From: Thermoanaerobacter kivui
Lineage (GTDB): Bacteria; Bacillota; Thermoanaerobacteria; Thermoanaerobacterales; Thermoanaerobacteraceae
NCBI RefSeq assembly: GCF_000763575.1
Contig: NZ_CP009170.1
Span: 893,501 to 957,500, forward strand
Direction of reading: 5' to 3'
Length of the DNA: 64,000 nt
Within the stretch, counting starts at the first letter, position 1. Each line of letters opens with the position of its first letter. The notes under the pieces are model-generated. The model saw only the letters and a program-made list of their open reading frames with translations, made no database searches and had not been told where the DNA came from. Below, piece after piece: positions 17,767 to 25,823 of this stretch. The translations under genes and the position numbers were made by a program.

Positions 17767-19028
17767 TGAAGTACTTATTAAATCTCCTAAAAGATTTCTT
17801 GACTTTATCTCGCAACTCTAAATTTCTTTTGTTATCTGTTTTGATTTCTAACATTGGAAATGGAATTCAATTGTTGACCGTTGGAAAAGTGCTATATGAT
17901 AAAACAAATTCGGTAGGAGCGTTTGGGTTTGTGATTTTGTCCGAACAGCTAATTAAATTCTTTTTGCAATTATTCTCGGGTTCCTACGTAGATAGTAGGA
18001 ACCCGAGAAATGTCGTTGTCGCATCAGATGCAATAAGAGGAATTATGTTATTGTTATTATTGCTCTGTTTTTGGAGTAATGATTGGATAGCAATTGGATT
18101 AATGGTCACAACATTAGCAATAAATGCAGTGAAACCTTTCTACAATGCCAGTATATTTGCTCTATCCAGTAGAATTGAAGAAGGGGATGAATTGTTAAAA
18201 CTAAATATTGTGTTCAATACTTTCTTCCAAGTAGGTCAACTTTTAGGAAGTGGCATTGCCAGTATTATATTAATGTGGTTTAATCCGTTATGGGGTGTTT
18301 TTATTAATGCTGTAACATTTTTAATCTCTGCGTTTTTCCTTAGTTGTATAACCAATGTCGAGGTTGAACATGGGACGGAGAGACAAAAAAAGAAGATTAC
18401 CCTCGCTTTTTTCCTACAAGATTGGAAGGAATTTTTCAAAAAGCTGAGATACAAACTCGCATTAGTTATTCTGGTTTTGCTATCAGTTGGAGATATTTTT
18501 ATGGTAAATGTGATTAACCTCTTAATGATCCCCATTATTAACAACAAATTAAGTGGTCATTACAACTGGTTGTTTTTCTTGGATGGTGGTTTTGCTTTCG
18601 GGGCAGGTGTATTTAGTCTATACGTCTACAAAGTTAAGCAAAAAATAGGGATTTACAAAACTATCCTGCTCTCAGTTCTGATTCAAGCTGCCTCTTTTGC
18701 TTTAATTTCCGTAACTTACTCACTAATTCCTATGACTATACTCTTCATACTAATAGGAGCTACTAATGCTTCTTCTATTTCACTTTCTATAACCCTGACC
18801 CAACAATTTAGCGAAAAAGAAATAAAAGGAAAAATATCTTCATTGAGACAATTAGTCTTATCTATTTTCCTCCTTGTCAGCATACCTCTCATTGATAAAC
18901 TGCACAAAATTAATTTTGATGCAACGCTCCTGTTGAGCAGTGGCATTCTTTTCTTGTTTTTCTTAGGATACTTTGCAAGCAAGTCGGTTATTTTTCAATC
19001 CAAAAAAACAGGAGTGATAGCGGGATGA
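17763..19028 (+). CDS. MFS transporter, probable product exporter
   Basis: 421 residues with about 12 predicted membrane segments. A GSYVDSRNPRNVV loop between segments 2 and 3 matches the MFS A-motif (GxxxDRxxRR-like). It resembles the MFS_3 drug/enterobactin-type exporters. It overlaps the ATP-grasp gene by four bases (ATGA) and the TatD-like gene by four bases. Its place at the end of the biosynthetic genes suggests export of, or self-protection against, the product. Confidence 0.88.
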   Translation: MMKYLLNLLKDFLTLSRNSKFLLLSVLISNIGNGIQLLTVGKVLYDKTNSVGAFGFVILSEQLIKFFLQLFSGSYVDSRNPRNVVVASDAIRGIMLLLLLLCFWSNDWIAIGLMVTTLAINAVKPFYNASIFALSSRIEEGDELLKLNIVFNTFFQVGQLLGSGIASIILMWFNPLWGVFINAVTFLISAFFLSCITNVEVEHGTERQKKKITLAFFLQDWKEFFKKLRYKLALVILVLLSVGDIFMVNVINLLMIPIINNKLSGHYNWLFFLDGGFAFGAGVFSLYVYKVKQKIGIYKTILLSVLIQAASFALISVTYSLIPMTILFILIGATNASSISLSITLTQQFSEKEIKGKISSLRQLVLSIFLLVSIPLIDKLHKINFDATLLLSSGILFLFFLGYFASKSVIFQSKKTGVIAG

Positions 19029-19789
19029 TTGACACCCATGCTCACATGGACAATATATTTTATCTACGTGATCGAGATAAAGTAATAAAAAATGCGATAG
19101 AAAAAGGAATTAAGCACATTATTACAATTGGGATAAATGTAGATTCATCTAAGCAATCTATCCAGTTAGCAGAAAAATATCCTCAAATTTATGCAAGTGT
19201 TGGTATTCATCCTCAATGTGTAAATCAACTTTCAGATGAAAGTGTTTTAAATAAGATTGAACAATTGGCAAAACACCCAAAAGTAGTGGCAATTGGGGAA
19301 GCAGGACTTGACTATAAATACGGTCAAGTAAATGATGAATTTGCTCGTCGTATTTTTATAGGACAAATTCAAATTGCCAAGAAAAGAGAACTTCCTATTA
19401 TCATTCATAGTTGGCTATCTCATAATGAAGTAATAGAAATTTTAACAAAAGAGGGCGTTCCACGCTCAGGTGGAATTATTCATTGTTTCGATGAAGATTG
19501 GGAAACAGCTAAAAAATATTTATCATTAGGAATGTATATATCCCTATCAGGGATTTGCACCTATAAAGAAAATAGCTTTTTATTAGAAGTGATAGAAAAA
19601 ACTCCAATTGAAAAATTGCTGCTTGAAACAGATAGTCCGTATATTTCTCCCGAACCTAACAGGACTAAACGAAACAATCCAAGTAGAGTATTAGATGTTG
19701 CCAAATTCGTTTCAGAAGTTAGAAAGGAACCTTTTGAATATATTAAGGAAAAAGTAACTGAGAATGCAAAAAAAATCTTTAAAATATAA
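19025..19789 (+). CDS. TatD-family metal-dependent hydrolase
   Basis: 254-residue TIM-barrel metallohydrolase. Metal-site motifs: THAHMD at the N terminus, GEAGLDY, the His in IIIHSW, IHCFDED and ETDSPYISP. Canonical TatD proteins are 3'-5' DNases, but here the gene is coupled by a four-base overlap to the exporter, is the last gene of the operon and is inside the IS bracket. A role as hydrolase or amidase on the product or an intermediate is therefore possible. It could also be a passenger housekeeping-type gene. Confidence 0.88.
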   Translation: MIDTHAHMDNIFYLRDRDKVIKNAIEKGIKHIITIGINVDSSKQSIQLAEKYPQIYASVGIHPQCVNQLSDESVLNKIEQLAKHPKVVAIGEAGLDYKYGQVNDEFARRIFIGQIQIAKKRELPIIIHSWLSHNEVIEILTKEGVPRSGGIIHCFDEDWETAKKYLSLGMYISLSGICTYKENSFLLEVIEKTPIEKLLLETDSPYISPEPNRTKRNNPSRVLDVAKFVSEVRKEPFEYIKEKVTENAKKIFKI

Positions 19790-19845
19790 ATATCAGAAAG
19801 GTTTCTTCTTTTGTTTTTAATTTCTTTTTTTAGCATGATAAGCGA

Positions 19846-19896
19846 AAAGGCTCCTGCCTCTATAGGTAGGAGATGAATCGCTATTTTTATAGGGGG
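19846..19896. other. Hairpin resembling an IS200/IS605 tnpB right end
   Basis: GGCTCCTGCCTCTATAGG pairs with TAGGAG beyond it and is followed by ATGAATCGCT. From memory, such a hairpin plus GATGAATC is typical of the 3' ends of TnpB elements. No tnpB remains. It may act as the terminator for the operon. Tentative. Confidence 0.3.
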
Positions 19897-19937
19897 ATTT
19901 TAATTGAGAAAACATTTAGGGAAAGTATCTATTGCTA

Positions 19938-20609
19938 GATAGTGTAAAATTTCAGTAGGTAACGAAGCAGGGAAATGAGGTATAGATGTAGAAAAAAGAC
20001 CTCACCGCGAAAAAATCAAAAATCAAATCAAAGGAAGGTGAGGTCTGATATGTTATTAGATATTCGACACATAGTGGGCATAATCCTGCTTTTTGTTCAA
20101 GGTTTAATGAAAATAATAAGGGAGAGTAAAGATTTTTATGAACTGGAGAGAGGGATACATGAACTTAACAAAAAGTATCAAGACAACTTCTTGAGTGGGC
20201 AGCAGAAGAGATGGATAAAAAGTTGATGGAGAACCAAGACAAAAGAGTGTGGGAAGTAGTGGGATTTAGAGCAAAGCAGGTAATAAGCATCTTTGGGAAA
20301 TTCACATATAGGAGAATGGTTAAGAGTTTCATTACCGATATTAGAAGGTCCATTTGCGAGCAAGCCATGGATAAAATACGTTTTAAAGGAAATAACACGA
20401 GCAAATGGTTCAGCAGTAGGTATTTGAGGAAGGAGTTAGTTCCATTATTTCACATTAAGAAAAGCAAAAAAGAGAAAGGATATTTATACTTTATTAAAGT
20501 AATGATTTAACATAAATAACAATATATACAAATCACTAATTTAAACTTATAAATTCTTAGCGGTGAGGTCGACTACAAAAAATTTTTACCTACAAAATCT
20601 TGACACGGA
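19938..20609 (+). mobile_element. ISLre2-type (UPF0236) element, internally deleted, right copy
   Basis: Same structure and same internal deletion as the copy at 5589-6256, in direct orientation. The left end GATAGTGTAAAATTTC is at 19938. Transposase N-terminal remnant: 20050-20226. Second remnant (NQDKRVWEVVGFRAKQVISI): 20211-20510. Right end CTTGACAC at 20599-20606. The copies differ at scattered bases, so they have begun to diverge. Together they bracket the biosynthetic operon. Confidence 0.75.
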
Positions 20610-20619
20610 CTATAATACT
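20610..20619. repeat. 10-bp direct repeat, right copy (candidate target-site duplication)
   Basis: CTATAATACT, identical to 5579-5588. It lies three bases beyond the CTTGACAC end of the right IS copy. The inner flanks of the two elements show no matching repeat. Confidence 0.5.
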
Positions 20620-20626
20620 TCTTTTG

Positions 20627-20655
20627 TTGAAAAACAAAATAGATTAAAGTATAAT
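20627..20655 (+). promoter_or_regulatory. gltX promoter (sigma-A type)
   Basis: TTGAAA (20627-20632), 17-base spacer and TATAAT (20650-20655), about 34 bases before the gltX start. It lies just outside the island, so the insertion left gltX with its own promoter. Confidence 0.65.
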
Positions 20656-20688
20656 CAAAATAGTTTAAACTTATGAAGAGGTGATAAG

Positions 20689-22128
20689 ATGAGTGAAGTG
20701 AGAGTAAGATTTGCCCCAAGTCCTACAGGGAGTTTACATATAGGCGGTGCCAGAACTGCTCTCTTTAATTGGCTTTTTGCAAGGCACAATGGAGGAAAAT
20801 TTATTTTAAGGGTGGACGATACTGACCTACAAAGGTCTACAGAAGAATCTATGAAAGGAATACTTGAAGGACTTAGATGGTTAGGTATTGATTGGGATGA
20901 AGGACCTATTTACCAATCGCAAAGGATAGAAGAATATAGAAAATTTGCAAATAAATTATTAGAGGAAGGAAAGGCTTACTACTGTTTTTGCACAAAAGAA
21001 GAGTTAGAGGAAATGAGAAAACAGGCAGAAAAAGAAGGTAGGCCTCCAATGTATACGGGAAAATGTAGAAATTTGACCAAAGAGCAAATAGAGGAGCATT
21101 TAAGGCAAGGGAGAAAACCTGTAATAAGGTTAAAAGTGCCTCAACAAGGGAAGACAGTAGTTCACGACGTAATAAGAGGGGATGTAGAGTTTGATAATTC
21201 CACCTTTGATGACTTTATAATTATGAAATCAGACAATATGCCTACTTATAATTTTGCTACTGTGGTAGATGATTACCAAATGGGGATAACTCATGTTATA
21301 CGGGCAGAGGAACATTTGTCAAATACTCCAAAGCAAATACTAATTTATGAGGCTTTAGGATTAGAAATTCCTCAATTTGCCCATGTGTCTATGGTTTTAG
21401 CACCTGATAGAAGTAAACTTAGTAAAAGACATGGAGCGACTTCTGTGCAGGAGTTTAGAGACCAGGGGTATCTTCCTGAAGCAATTGTAAATTATATAAC
21501 TTTGCTGGGATGGATGCCAAAAGATGGGGAAGAAATTTTTGATGTGTCAAAAGGCATAAAAGAATTTACTTTAGAAAGGGTATCAAAAAATCCTGCTATT
21601 TACGATGTACAAAAGCTGACTTGGATAAACGGCCATTACATAAGGAATTATGATCTAGATAAATTAACTGAAGCAGTCATTCCGTTTTTGAAAGCTAAAA
21701 ACTTAATTAGGGAGGATTTCGATTATGATTATATCAAAAAAATAGTAAGTGCAGTAAGAGAAAGGGAAAAAACTCTTGTGGATATAGCTGATGCCATGAG
21801 CTATTATTTTACAGAAGTTAACGAATATGAGGAAAAAGGAGTTAAAAAGTATCTTACTAAAGAAAAAGTTGTGGATATCCTAAAAAAAGCAGTAGTGACT
21901 TTAAAAGAAGTCGAGCCTTTTAATAAATTTACAACTGAGGAAGCTTATCGCAAACTTGTGGAGGAATTGCAAATATCCAGTGGTGAACTTTTCCATCCTA
22001 CGAGATTAGCTATTTCGGGTAGAACTTTTGGACCAGGACTATTTGACATAATGGAACTTTTGGGAAAAGAAAGAACTATAGAGAGAATTGAAAAAGCCAT
22101 AGATTTTATTGAAAAGATGAGGAAATAA
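20689..22128 (+). CDS. gltX: Glutamyl-tRNA synthetase
   Basis: Charges tRNA-Glu with glutamate. Class I synthetase with [20 protein letters not shown] (the HIGH motif as HIGG) near the N terminus and KLSKRHG (KMSKS equivalent) near residue 243. 479 residues, normal for the family. GAGGTGATAAG precedes ATG 20689. In Clostridia lacking GlnRS, this enzyme usually also charges tRNA-Gln with Glu for later amidation by GatCAB; whether that applies here cannot be seen. tRNA-Glu and tRNA-Gln genes lie about 330 bases downstream on the other strand. Confidence 0.97.
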   Translation: MSEVRVRFAPSPTGSLHIGGARTALFNWLFARHNGGKFILRVDDTDLQRSTEESMKGILEGLRWLGIDWDEGPIYQSQRIEEYRKFANKLLEEGKAYYCFCTKEELEEMRKQAEKEGRPPMYTGKCRNLTKEQIEEHLRQGRKPVIRLKVPQQGKTVVHDVIRGDVEFDNSTFDDFIIMKSDNMPTYNFATVVDDYQMGITHVIRAEEHLSNTPKQILIYEALGLEIPQFAHVSMVLAPDRSKLSKRHGATSVQEFRDQGYLPEAIVNYITLLGWMPKDGEEIFDVSKGIKEFTLERVSKNPAIYDVQKLTWINGHYIRNYDLDKLTEAVIPFLKAKNLIREDFDYDYIKKIVSAVREREKTLVDIADAMSYYFTEVNEYEEKGVKKYLTKEKVVDILKKAVVTLKEVEPFNKFTTEEAYRKLVEELQISSGELFHPTRLAISGRTFGPGLFDIMELLGKERTIERIEKAIDFIEKMRK

Positions 22129-22169
22129 CAAAAATATTGCCATAGTGTATAATTTTTACTACTATAGAC

Positions 22170-22207
22170 AATAGTATTACCCTTATAAGGGTGATACTAT
22201 TATTTTA
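22170..22207 (+). terminator. gltX terminator
   Basis: 15-bp stem (AATAGTATTACCCTT with AAGGGTGATACTATT, one wobble pair) and a 2-base gap, followed by a T-rich stretch. Confidence 0.75.
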
Positions 22208-22229
22208 ACCCATGAAAGGGTGGTACCAC

Positions 22230-22419
22230 GTGTATACAGTGATAACAGGCGACATAATTGGTTCAAGAGAACTGTTGGCAAAGGGGATTAAATTCCATCG
22301 CAAGATATAAAGAGTTAGATGATAAAAATTTTGCAGAATACTATTTAATAGGGACAATGTTAAGTATGTTTATACCTCTTTTTGAAAGTTTACTGATAAA
22401 AACTGTATTAAAAACATAA
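22230..22419 (+). pseudogene. SatD-like gene remnant
   Basis: A GTG with AAAGGGTGG upstream opens a frame VYTVITGDIIGSREL that matches the beginning of SatD-family proteins but stops after about 26 codons. In another frame, KELDDKNFAEYYLIGTMLSM runs to a stop at 22419 and looks like the C-terminal end of a membrane protein, perhaps the gene that usually follows satD. The middle is gone. A good terminator (22418-22443) still follows. Confidence 0.5.
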
Positions 22420-22443
22420 AAGGCATCCACAGGATGCCTTTTT
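22418..22443 (+). terminator. rho-independent terminator
   Basis: AAAGGCATCC-ACA-GGATGCCTTTTT hairpin with T-tail after the satD remnant. It also lies just beyond the 3' end of the minus-strand tRNA pair and may serve both directions. Confidence 0.75.
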
Positions 22444-22456
22444 CTCAATTTGATAT

Positions 22457-22532
22457 TGGTAGCCCCAAGGGGACTCGAACCCCTGTCTTCGCCGTGAGAG
22501 GGCGATGTCCTAGGCCGCTAGACGATGGGGCC
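22457..22532 (-). tRNA. tRNA-Glu (CUC anticodon)
   Basis: The minus-strand cloverleaf is complete. The acceptor stem GGCCCCA/TGGGGCT is followed by A73 and an encoded CCA. The D arm is GTCTAGCGGCCTAGGAC. The anticodon stem TCGCC/GGCGA has loop CTCTCAC (anticodon CTC). The T arm contains GGTTCGAGTCC. Reads GAG codons. Confidence 0.92.
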
Positions 22533-22536
22533 AAAA

Positions 22537-22610
22537 TGGCTGCCGAACTAGGACTCGAACCTAGACTAGATGATCCAGAGTCACCTGTGCTACCATTACA
22601 CCATTCGGCA
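22537..22610 (-). tRNA. tRNA-Gln (CUG anticodon)
   Basis: Acceptor stem TGCCGAA/TTCGGCA (U1-A72, as usual for Gln), G73 and encoded CCA. Anticodon stem GGTGA/TCATC with loop CTCTGGA (anticodon CTG). T arm with TTCGAGT. It lies four bases upstream of tRNA-Glu on the same strand, so the two are co-transcribed. Reads CAG codons. Confidence 0.92.
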
Positions 22611-22780
22611 GCGCCTCGACGAGTGTAATTATAGCACAGTTTTTCTTTTTTGACAAGAGACTTTTTTGCTATTTTGAATTGAGAGATATCTAAAAAGTTT
22701 GATTTAATTATTTACATGTTGTTGTAAATGATTTATAATTTTTATGGAAGTACATCCTATTTACAGAGAGGGGGAAAAGA

Positions 22781-22954
22781 ATGGCACATTATATTGTTAC
22801 TGATGAATGTACCGGTTGTGGGTCTTGTGCTGCAGAATGTCCGGCAGAGGCGATTCACGAAGTGGATGGGAAATACGAAGTTGACTCTGATACTTGCATT
22901 GATTGCGGCGCATGCGAAGATGTGTGCCCTACAGGTGCTATAAAAGCTGAATAA
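22781..22954 (+). CDS. 2[4Fe-4S] ferredoxin
   Basis: 57-residue clostridial-type electron carrier. Two cluster motifs: CTGCGSCAAECP and CIDCGACEDVCP, each Cx2Cx2Cx3CP. Low-potential electron transfer in the cytoplasm. AGAGGGGG precedes ATG 22781. It is a single-gene unit closed by its own terminator. Confidence 0.96.
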   Translation: MAHYIVTDECTGCGSCAAECPAEAIHEVDGKYEVDSDTCIDCGACEDVCPTGAIKAE

Positions 22955-22963
22955 ACTTAAAAA

Positions 22964-22990
22964 CAAAAAGCCTCATTTTGAGGCTTTTTG
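22964..22990 (+). terminator. ferredoxin gene terminator
   Basis: CAAAAAGCCTC-ATTTT-GAGGCTTTTTG hairpin with T-tail, ten bases after the stop. Confidence 0.85.
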
Positions 22991-23071
22991 TTTTTAAGTT
23001 GCATTGACTAAATCATTTTAAAGTGATAAAATTTTGCTAAATTAAGTTGAAGTTAAGGAGGAGTCATAATT

Positions 23072-23944
23072 ATGGGGTTAGTTTATGTCAATGGAGAATT
23101 TGTAGACAGTGAAAGGGCGTCAGTTTCGGTTTTTGACCATGGGTATCTTTATGGTGACGGTATATTTGAAGGTATAAGGGCGTACGACGGAGTTATATTC
23201 AAGCTTGATGAACATTTAAAGAGACTTTATAGTATGGCAAAGGCTTTGCTGATTGACATTCCTTTGACAATGGAAGAAATGAAAGAAAAAGTTGTCGAAA
23301 CGGTAAGAATCAATAATTTGAGAGATGCCTATATAAGGCTTGTGGTATCAAGAGGAAAAGGAGATTTAGGTCTTGACCCTTACAAATGTCCTAAACCTAC
23401 GGTTGTAATAATAGCTGATAAAATTACTTTGTATCCTGAATCAATGTATCAAAACGGTTTAAAAATTATTACTTCAACTTACAGGAGAAATTCTATTCAG
23501 GCATTGGACCCCCAGATAAAATCTCTCAATTATTTAAACAACATACTTGCAAAAATTGAAGCAGTTAAGGCAGGCTATCCAGAGGCATTGATTTTAAATC
23601 AGGAAGGATATGTGGCAGAGTGTACCGGAGACAATATCTTTATAGTTTCAAATGGAACTTTATATTCTCCACCTTCAGCAGTAGGAGCATTAGGTGGAAT
23701 TACAAGGGCTACAGTAATTGATATAGCAAAACAAATGGGAATACCTTTTGAAGAGAAGTATTTTTCGCTATTTAATGTGTATACAGCGGATGAATGCTTT
23801 TTGACAGGAACGGCTGCAGAAGCGATACCGGTAGTAGAGGTAGATCACAGAGTAATAGGAGACGGTAAACCAGGTCCAATAACAAAGAAAATAATAGAAG
23901 AATTCAGAAAACTCACTACTGTTTTAGGAACAAAAGTTTATTAA
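23072..23944 (+). CDS. ilvE: Branched-chain amino acid aminotransferase (class IV PLP)
   Basis: 290-residue fold-type IV aminotransferase, interconverting Leu/Ile/Val and their 2-oxo acids with glutamate/2-oxoglutarate. It has FDHGYLYGDGIFEGIR at the N terminus, the PLP lysine in IKSLNYLNNILAK, EGYVAECTGDNIF and FLTGTAAEA. AAGGAGG precedes ATG 23072. D-alanine aminotransferase and aminodeoxychorismate lyase share the fold, but the length and motifs favour IlvE. Monocistronic, with its own terminator. Confidence 0.92.
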   Translation: MGLVYVNGEFVDSERASVSVFDHGYLYGDGIFEGIRAYDGVIFKLDEHLKRLYSMAKALLIDIPLTMEEMKEKVVETVRINNLRDAYIRLVVSRGKGDLGLDPYKCPKPTVVIIADKITLYPESMYQNGLKIITSTYRRNSIQALDPQIKSLNYLNNILAKIEAVKAGYPEALILNQEGYVAECTGDNIFIVSNGTLYSPPSAVGALGGITRATVIDIAKQMGIPFEEKYFSLFNVYTADECFLTGTAAEAIPVVEVDHRVIGDGKPGPITKKIIEEFRKLTTVLGTKVY

Positions 23945-23945
23945 T

Positions 23946-23979
23946 AAAATTGCATGGATTACTTCCATGCAATTTTATT
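23946..23979 (+). terminator. ilvE terminator
   Basis: AAAATTGCATGGA / TCCATGCAATTTT hairpin with a short loop, directly after the stop. Confidence 0.8.
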
Positions 23980-24001
23980 GAAGAAAAGAATGTGGATTTT
24001 T

Positions 24002-24564
24002 ATGTCTGAGAAGCTTTTTTATGAAGACAGCTATATTACTGAGATTGATGCCAATATAATAGACAAAAGAAACTCACAGAATAAATGGGAATTAGTTTTA
24101 GATAAAACTTATTTCTATCCTGAAAAAAGTTCATTGTCAAATTGAGTAGGATAGAAGATTTGACCATAATGTAAAGGAAAGCATATTGCTAAAAGAAGCT
24201 AAAGAGCTGGTAAAGAGCTCTGAATTGTATCGGGGAATACATATAATGTACAAACTGAAAATAGGACACCTGAAGATATAAAGGTGTTAGCTAAATACAT
24301 AGCTTCTAATGACAAATGTATAGCTATACTTGGAAACAAAAGAGGAGAAACAGCAGATTTAGCGATTTCAAGGTCCAGTGGCGTAGACATTGTAGTAAAC
24401 GGTTTTTTTAAAGATGTTTTAAGAGTCTTTGATGGAAAAGGCGGAGGAAATGCTAACATGTCCAAGGTGGAGGCTCCCCAGAGAGATTAGAGCTAGCAAT
24501 GGACAAGGCTTTAAGCATTGTTATAGAGGAAATAAAAAGAAAGGAAAAAATTTTAAAATTGTAG
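24002..24564 (+). pseudogene. Alanyl-tRNA editing protein (AlaX-like) remnant
   Basis: It begins MSEKLFYEDSYITEIDANI, the typical opening of AlaX/AlaRS editing-domain proteins, and breaks after 47 codons just where the FYPEGGGQ motif should be (FYPEKS here). The C-terminal DHHA1 part survives in other frames: VLAKYIASNDKCIAILGNKR, DLAISRSSGVDIVVNGFF, GKGGGNANMS, then LELAMDKALSIVIEEIKRKE up to the TAG at 24564. Most of the middle is deleted and there are at least two frameshifts, so it is clearly dead. Intact relatives clear mischarged Ser/Gly-tRNA-Ala. Confidence 0.75.
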
Positions 24565-24627
24565 GAGGAAATTTATAACATATATAGAATATATTATAAT
24601 AAATACTAAAATGGGGAGAGTAGAAAA

Positions 24628-24849
24628 ATGGGTGCAGAAAAAAACTTGAATGAGGAATTAAAAAAATTGATGGCAAACATTAATGAAAAAATAAAAAGTG
24701 ACGATATACTTAATAGTTTGCTAAACAACGATATATCTTATGTACGTGAGGGAGAAAGTGATTGGAAACTGAAATACGGGCGGGAAATTGTAGAAATTTA
24801 TAAGAAATTGCTCAAGATAGTAGATAAATTAAGTGCTGTTTCGCAATAA
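24628..24849 (+). CDS. Small hypothetical protein (73 aa)
   Basis: Charged helical protein (start MGAEKNLNEELKKLM), no membrane segment, with GGGGAGAG before the ATG. I do not recognise the family. It is followed about 70 bases later by a Spo0E-like gene. Confidence 0.6.
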   Translation: MGAEKNLNEELKKLMANINEKIKSDDILNSLLNNDISYVREGESDWKLKYGREIVEIYKKLLKIVDKLSAVSQ

Positions 24850-24919
24850 AACCTATTGTAATTTTTGTATTATGATGGTAAAATTGTATTTGCAAATTCT
24901 CAAAAAAGGGGAACAGGTG

Positions 24920-25108
24920 ATGAAAAACATAGAGGCATTAGAAGAGCAAATAAGTGTTTTAAGGCGAGAACTTGATAACCTTGTAGATCAGAAAGAAACT
25001 AAGTATGACAAGGTTCTTGATATAAGTAGGCGTCTTGATGATTTGATTGTTTTGTATATAAGCAATAAAAAAGGTAAATACACTACAATAGGTGATAATT
25101 TTTATTGA
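24920..25108 (+). CDS. Spo0E-like aspartyl-phosphate phosphatase
   Basis: 62-residue two-helix protein of the Spo0E family, which removes phosphate from Spo0A~P and so delays sporulation. It shows the family pattern IEALEEQISVLRRELDNLVD followed by SRRLDDLIVLYI, the latter containing the SRRLDDLI signature (SxxLD) with the catalytic Asp. ATG 24920 follows GGGGAACAGGTG. Small size and lack of other domains are normal for this family. Confidence 0.75.
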   Translation: MKNIEALEEQISVLRRELDNLVDQKETKYDKVLDISRRLDDLIVLYISNKKGKYTTIGDNFY

Positions 25109-25203
25109 TTTCGTGTCACAGATATAGTATTATATATAGTATCAAAAATTGACAAACAAATTTAAACATGTTAAAATTTTTAATAAAATATATACTTTCT
25201 TAG

Positions 25204-25435
25204 TTCAGAGGGACGATGAACTTATGCACAAAGGTTGAAAGCTCCTTGGTGGGAATCGCTCACTGCAAGGCTAAATTCTAGTTTTGCATAGTTAGACGCC
25301 AAAACAATGGTGGGCGCAAGGGAGTTAACTAATTAAGTTAAAGAATTAGAAAGTATTCCCCGAAGCATTTGCGGAGGGGATAGAGGGTGTAGGGTTACAC
25401 CCGGTTAGGCTGAACATAGCCTAATAAAGAATAAT
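25204..25435 (+). ncRNA. Candidate structured RNA, unidentified
   Basis: No coding frame. The stretch is GC-richer than the flanks and has a run of hairpins: AGTTCA..TGAACT, GCAA..TTGC around CTAAATTCTAG, GACGCC..GGGCG(C), TTAAC..GTTAA, TCCCC..GGGGA, GGGTGTA..TACACCC and TTAGGCT..AGCCTAA. It does not match tmRNA, RNase P, SRP, glmS or the common riboswitches as I know them. Strand is assumed from the neighbouring genes. It could be a free small RNA or the leader of something lost. Confidence 0.4.
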
Positions 25436-25605
25436 GTTTAATAAAATTTTGAATGGTTTTTAATATTTTAAACACTATTCATAACCTAGGTAATCAGTTT
25501 TATGGTTCTGAAGAGGAATTTTTTTTTAAATACTCAGTGTTACAAATTATCAAAAAGTAATACGTCATTTTACCTGAATAACCTCATCAGCAATTATCGC
25601 ATTGG

Positions 25606-25806
25606 TCAGGCCTATGGTAAGACCATATCTACGAAAGTTCACCGGCGAGCCAGGTCAACACGTTAGGCGAGATATTCATCCGTGAAGAGGAGGTGGGGGG
25701 GAAATCAGGGCCATGCTCTAGGAAAGCGTATCAGGGATAATTTTAGATTGACCTGGCACGACGAGACGGCTAAAACAGGGACGAGTTTCTTAAAAGTCAA
25801 GGTCTC
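25606..25806 (+). ncRNA. Candidate structured leader RNA of the chelatase operon
   Basis: GCCAGGTCAA (25651-25660) and its exact complement TTGACCTGGC (25749-25758) would close a domain of about 110 nt. Upstream is a perfect TATGGT-AAG-ACCATA hairpin; downstream GAGAC can pair with GTCTC near 25803. The composition already matches the GC-rich block. It lacks the conserved GCCACTG of cobalamin riboswitches, and the CGTTAGGCGAG start only faintly recalls the M-box. A metal- or cofactor-sensing leader for the chelatase/CbiMN genes is an inference. Confidence 0.4.
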
Positions 25807-25823
25807 AGAATGGAGGCGAAAGA

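Noticed and set aside
22214-22232. T-box-like sequence AAAGGGTGGTACCACG
   Set aside because: It resembles the T-box antiterminator, but there is no specifier stem or terminator around it, and it fits as the ribosome site plus GTG start of the satD remnant.
24628-24849. Toxin-antitoxin pair with the Spo0E-like gene
   Set aside because: The two small genes are 70 bases apart, and the second fits Spo0E well; nothing in the first looks like a toxin or antitoxin.
25651-25680. M-box (Mg2+) riboswitch
   Set aside because: Only CGTTAGGCGAG resembles it; the later conserved segments of the M-box are missing.
25606-25806. Cobalamin riboswitch before the chelatase gene
   Set aside because: The conserved GCCACTG and the AGGGAA/GGTGAAAATCC core are absent.
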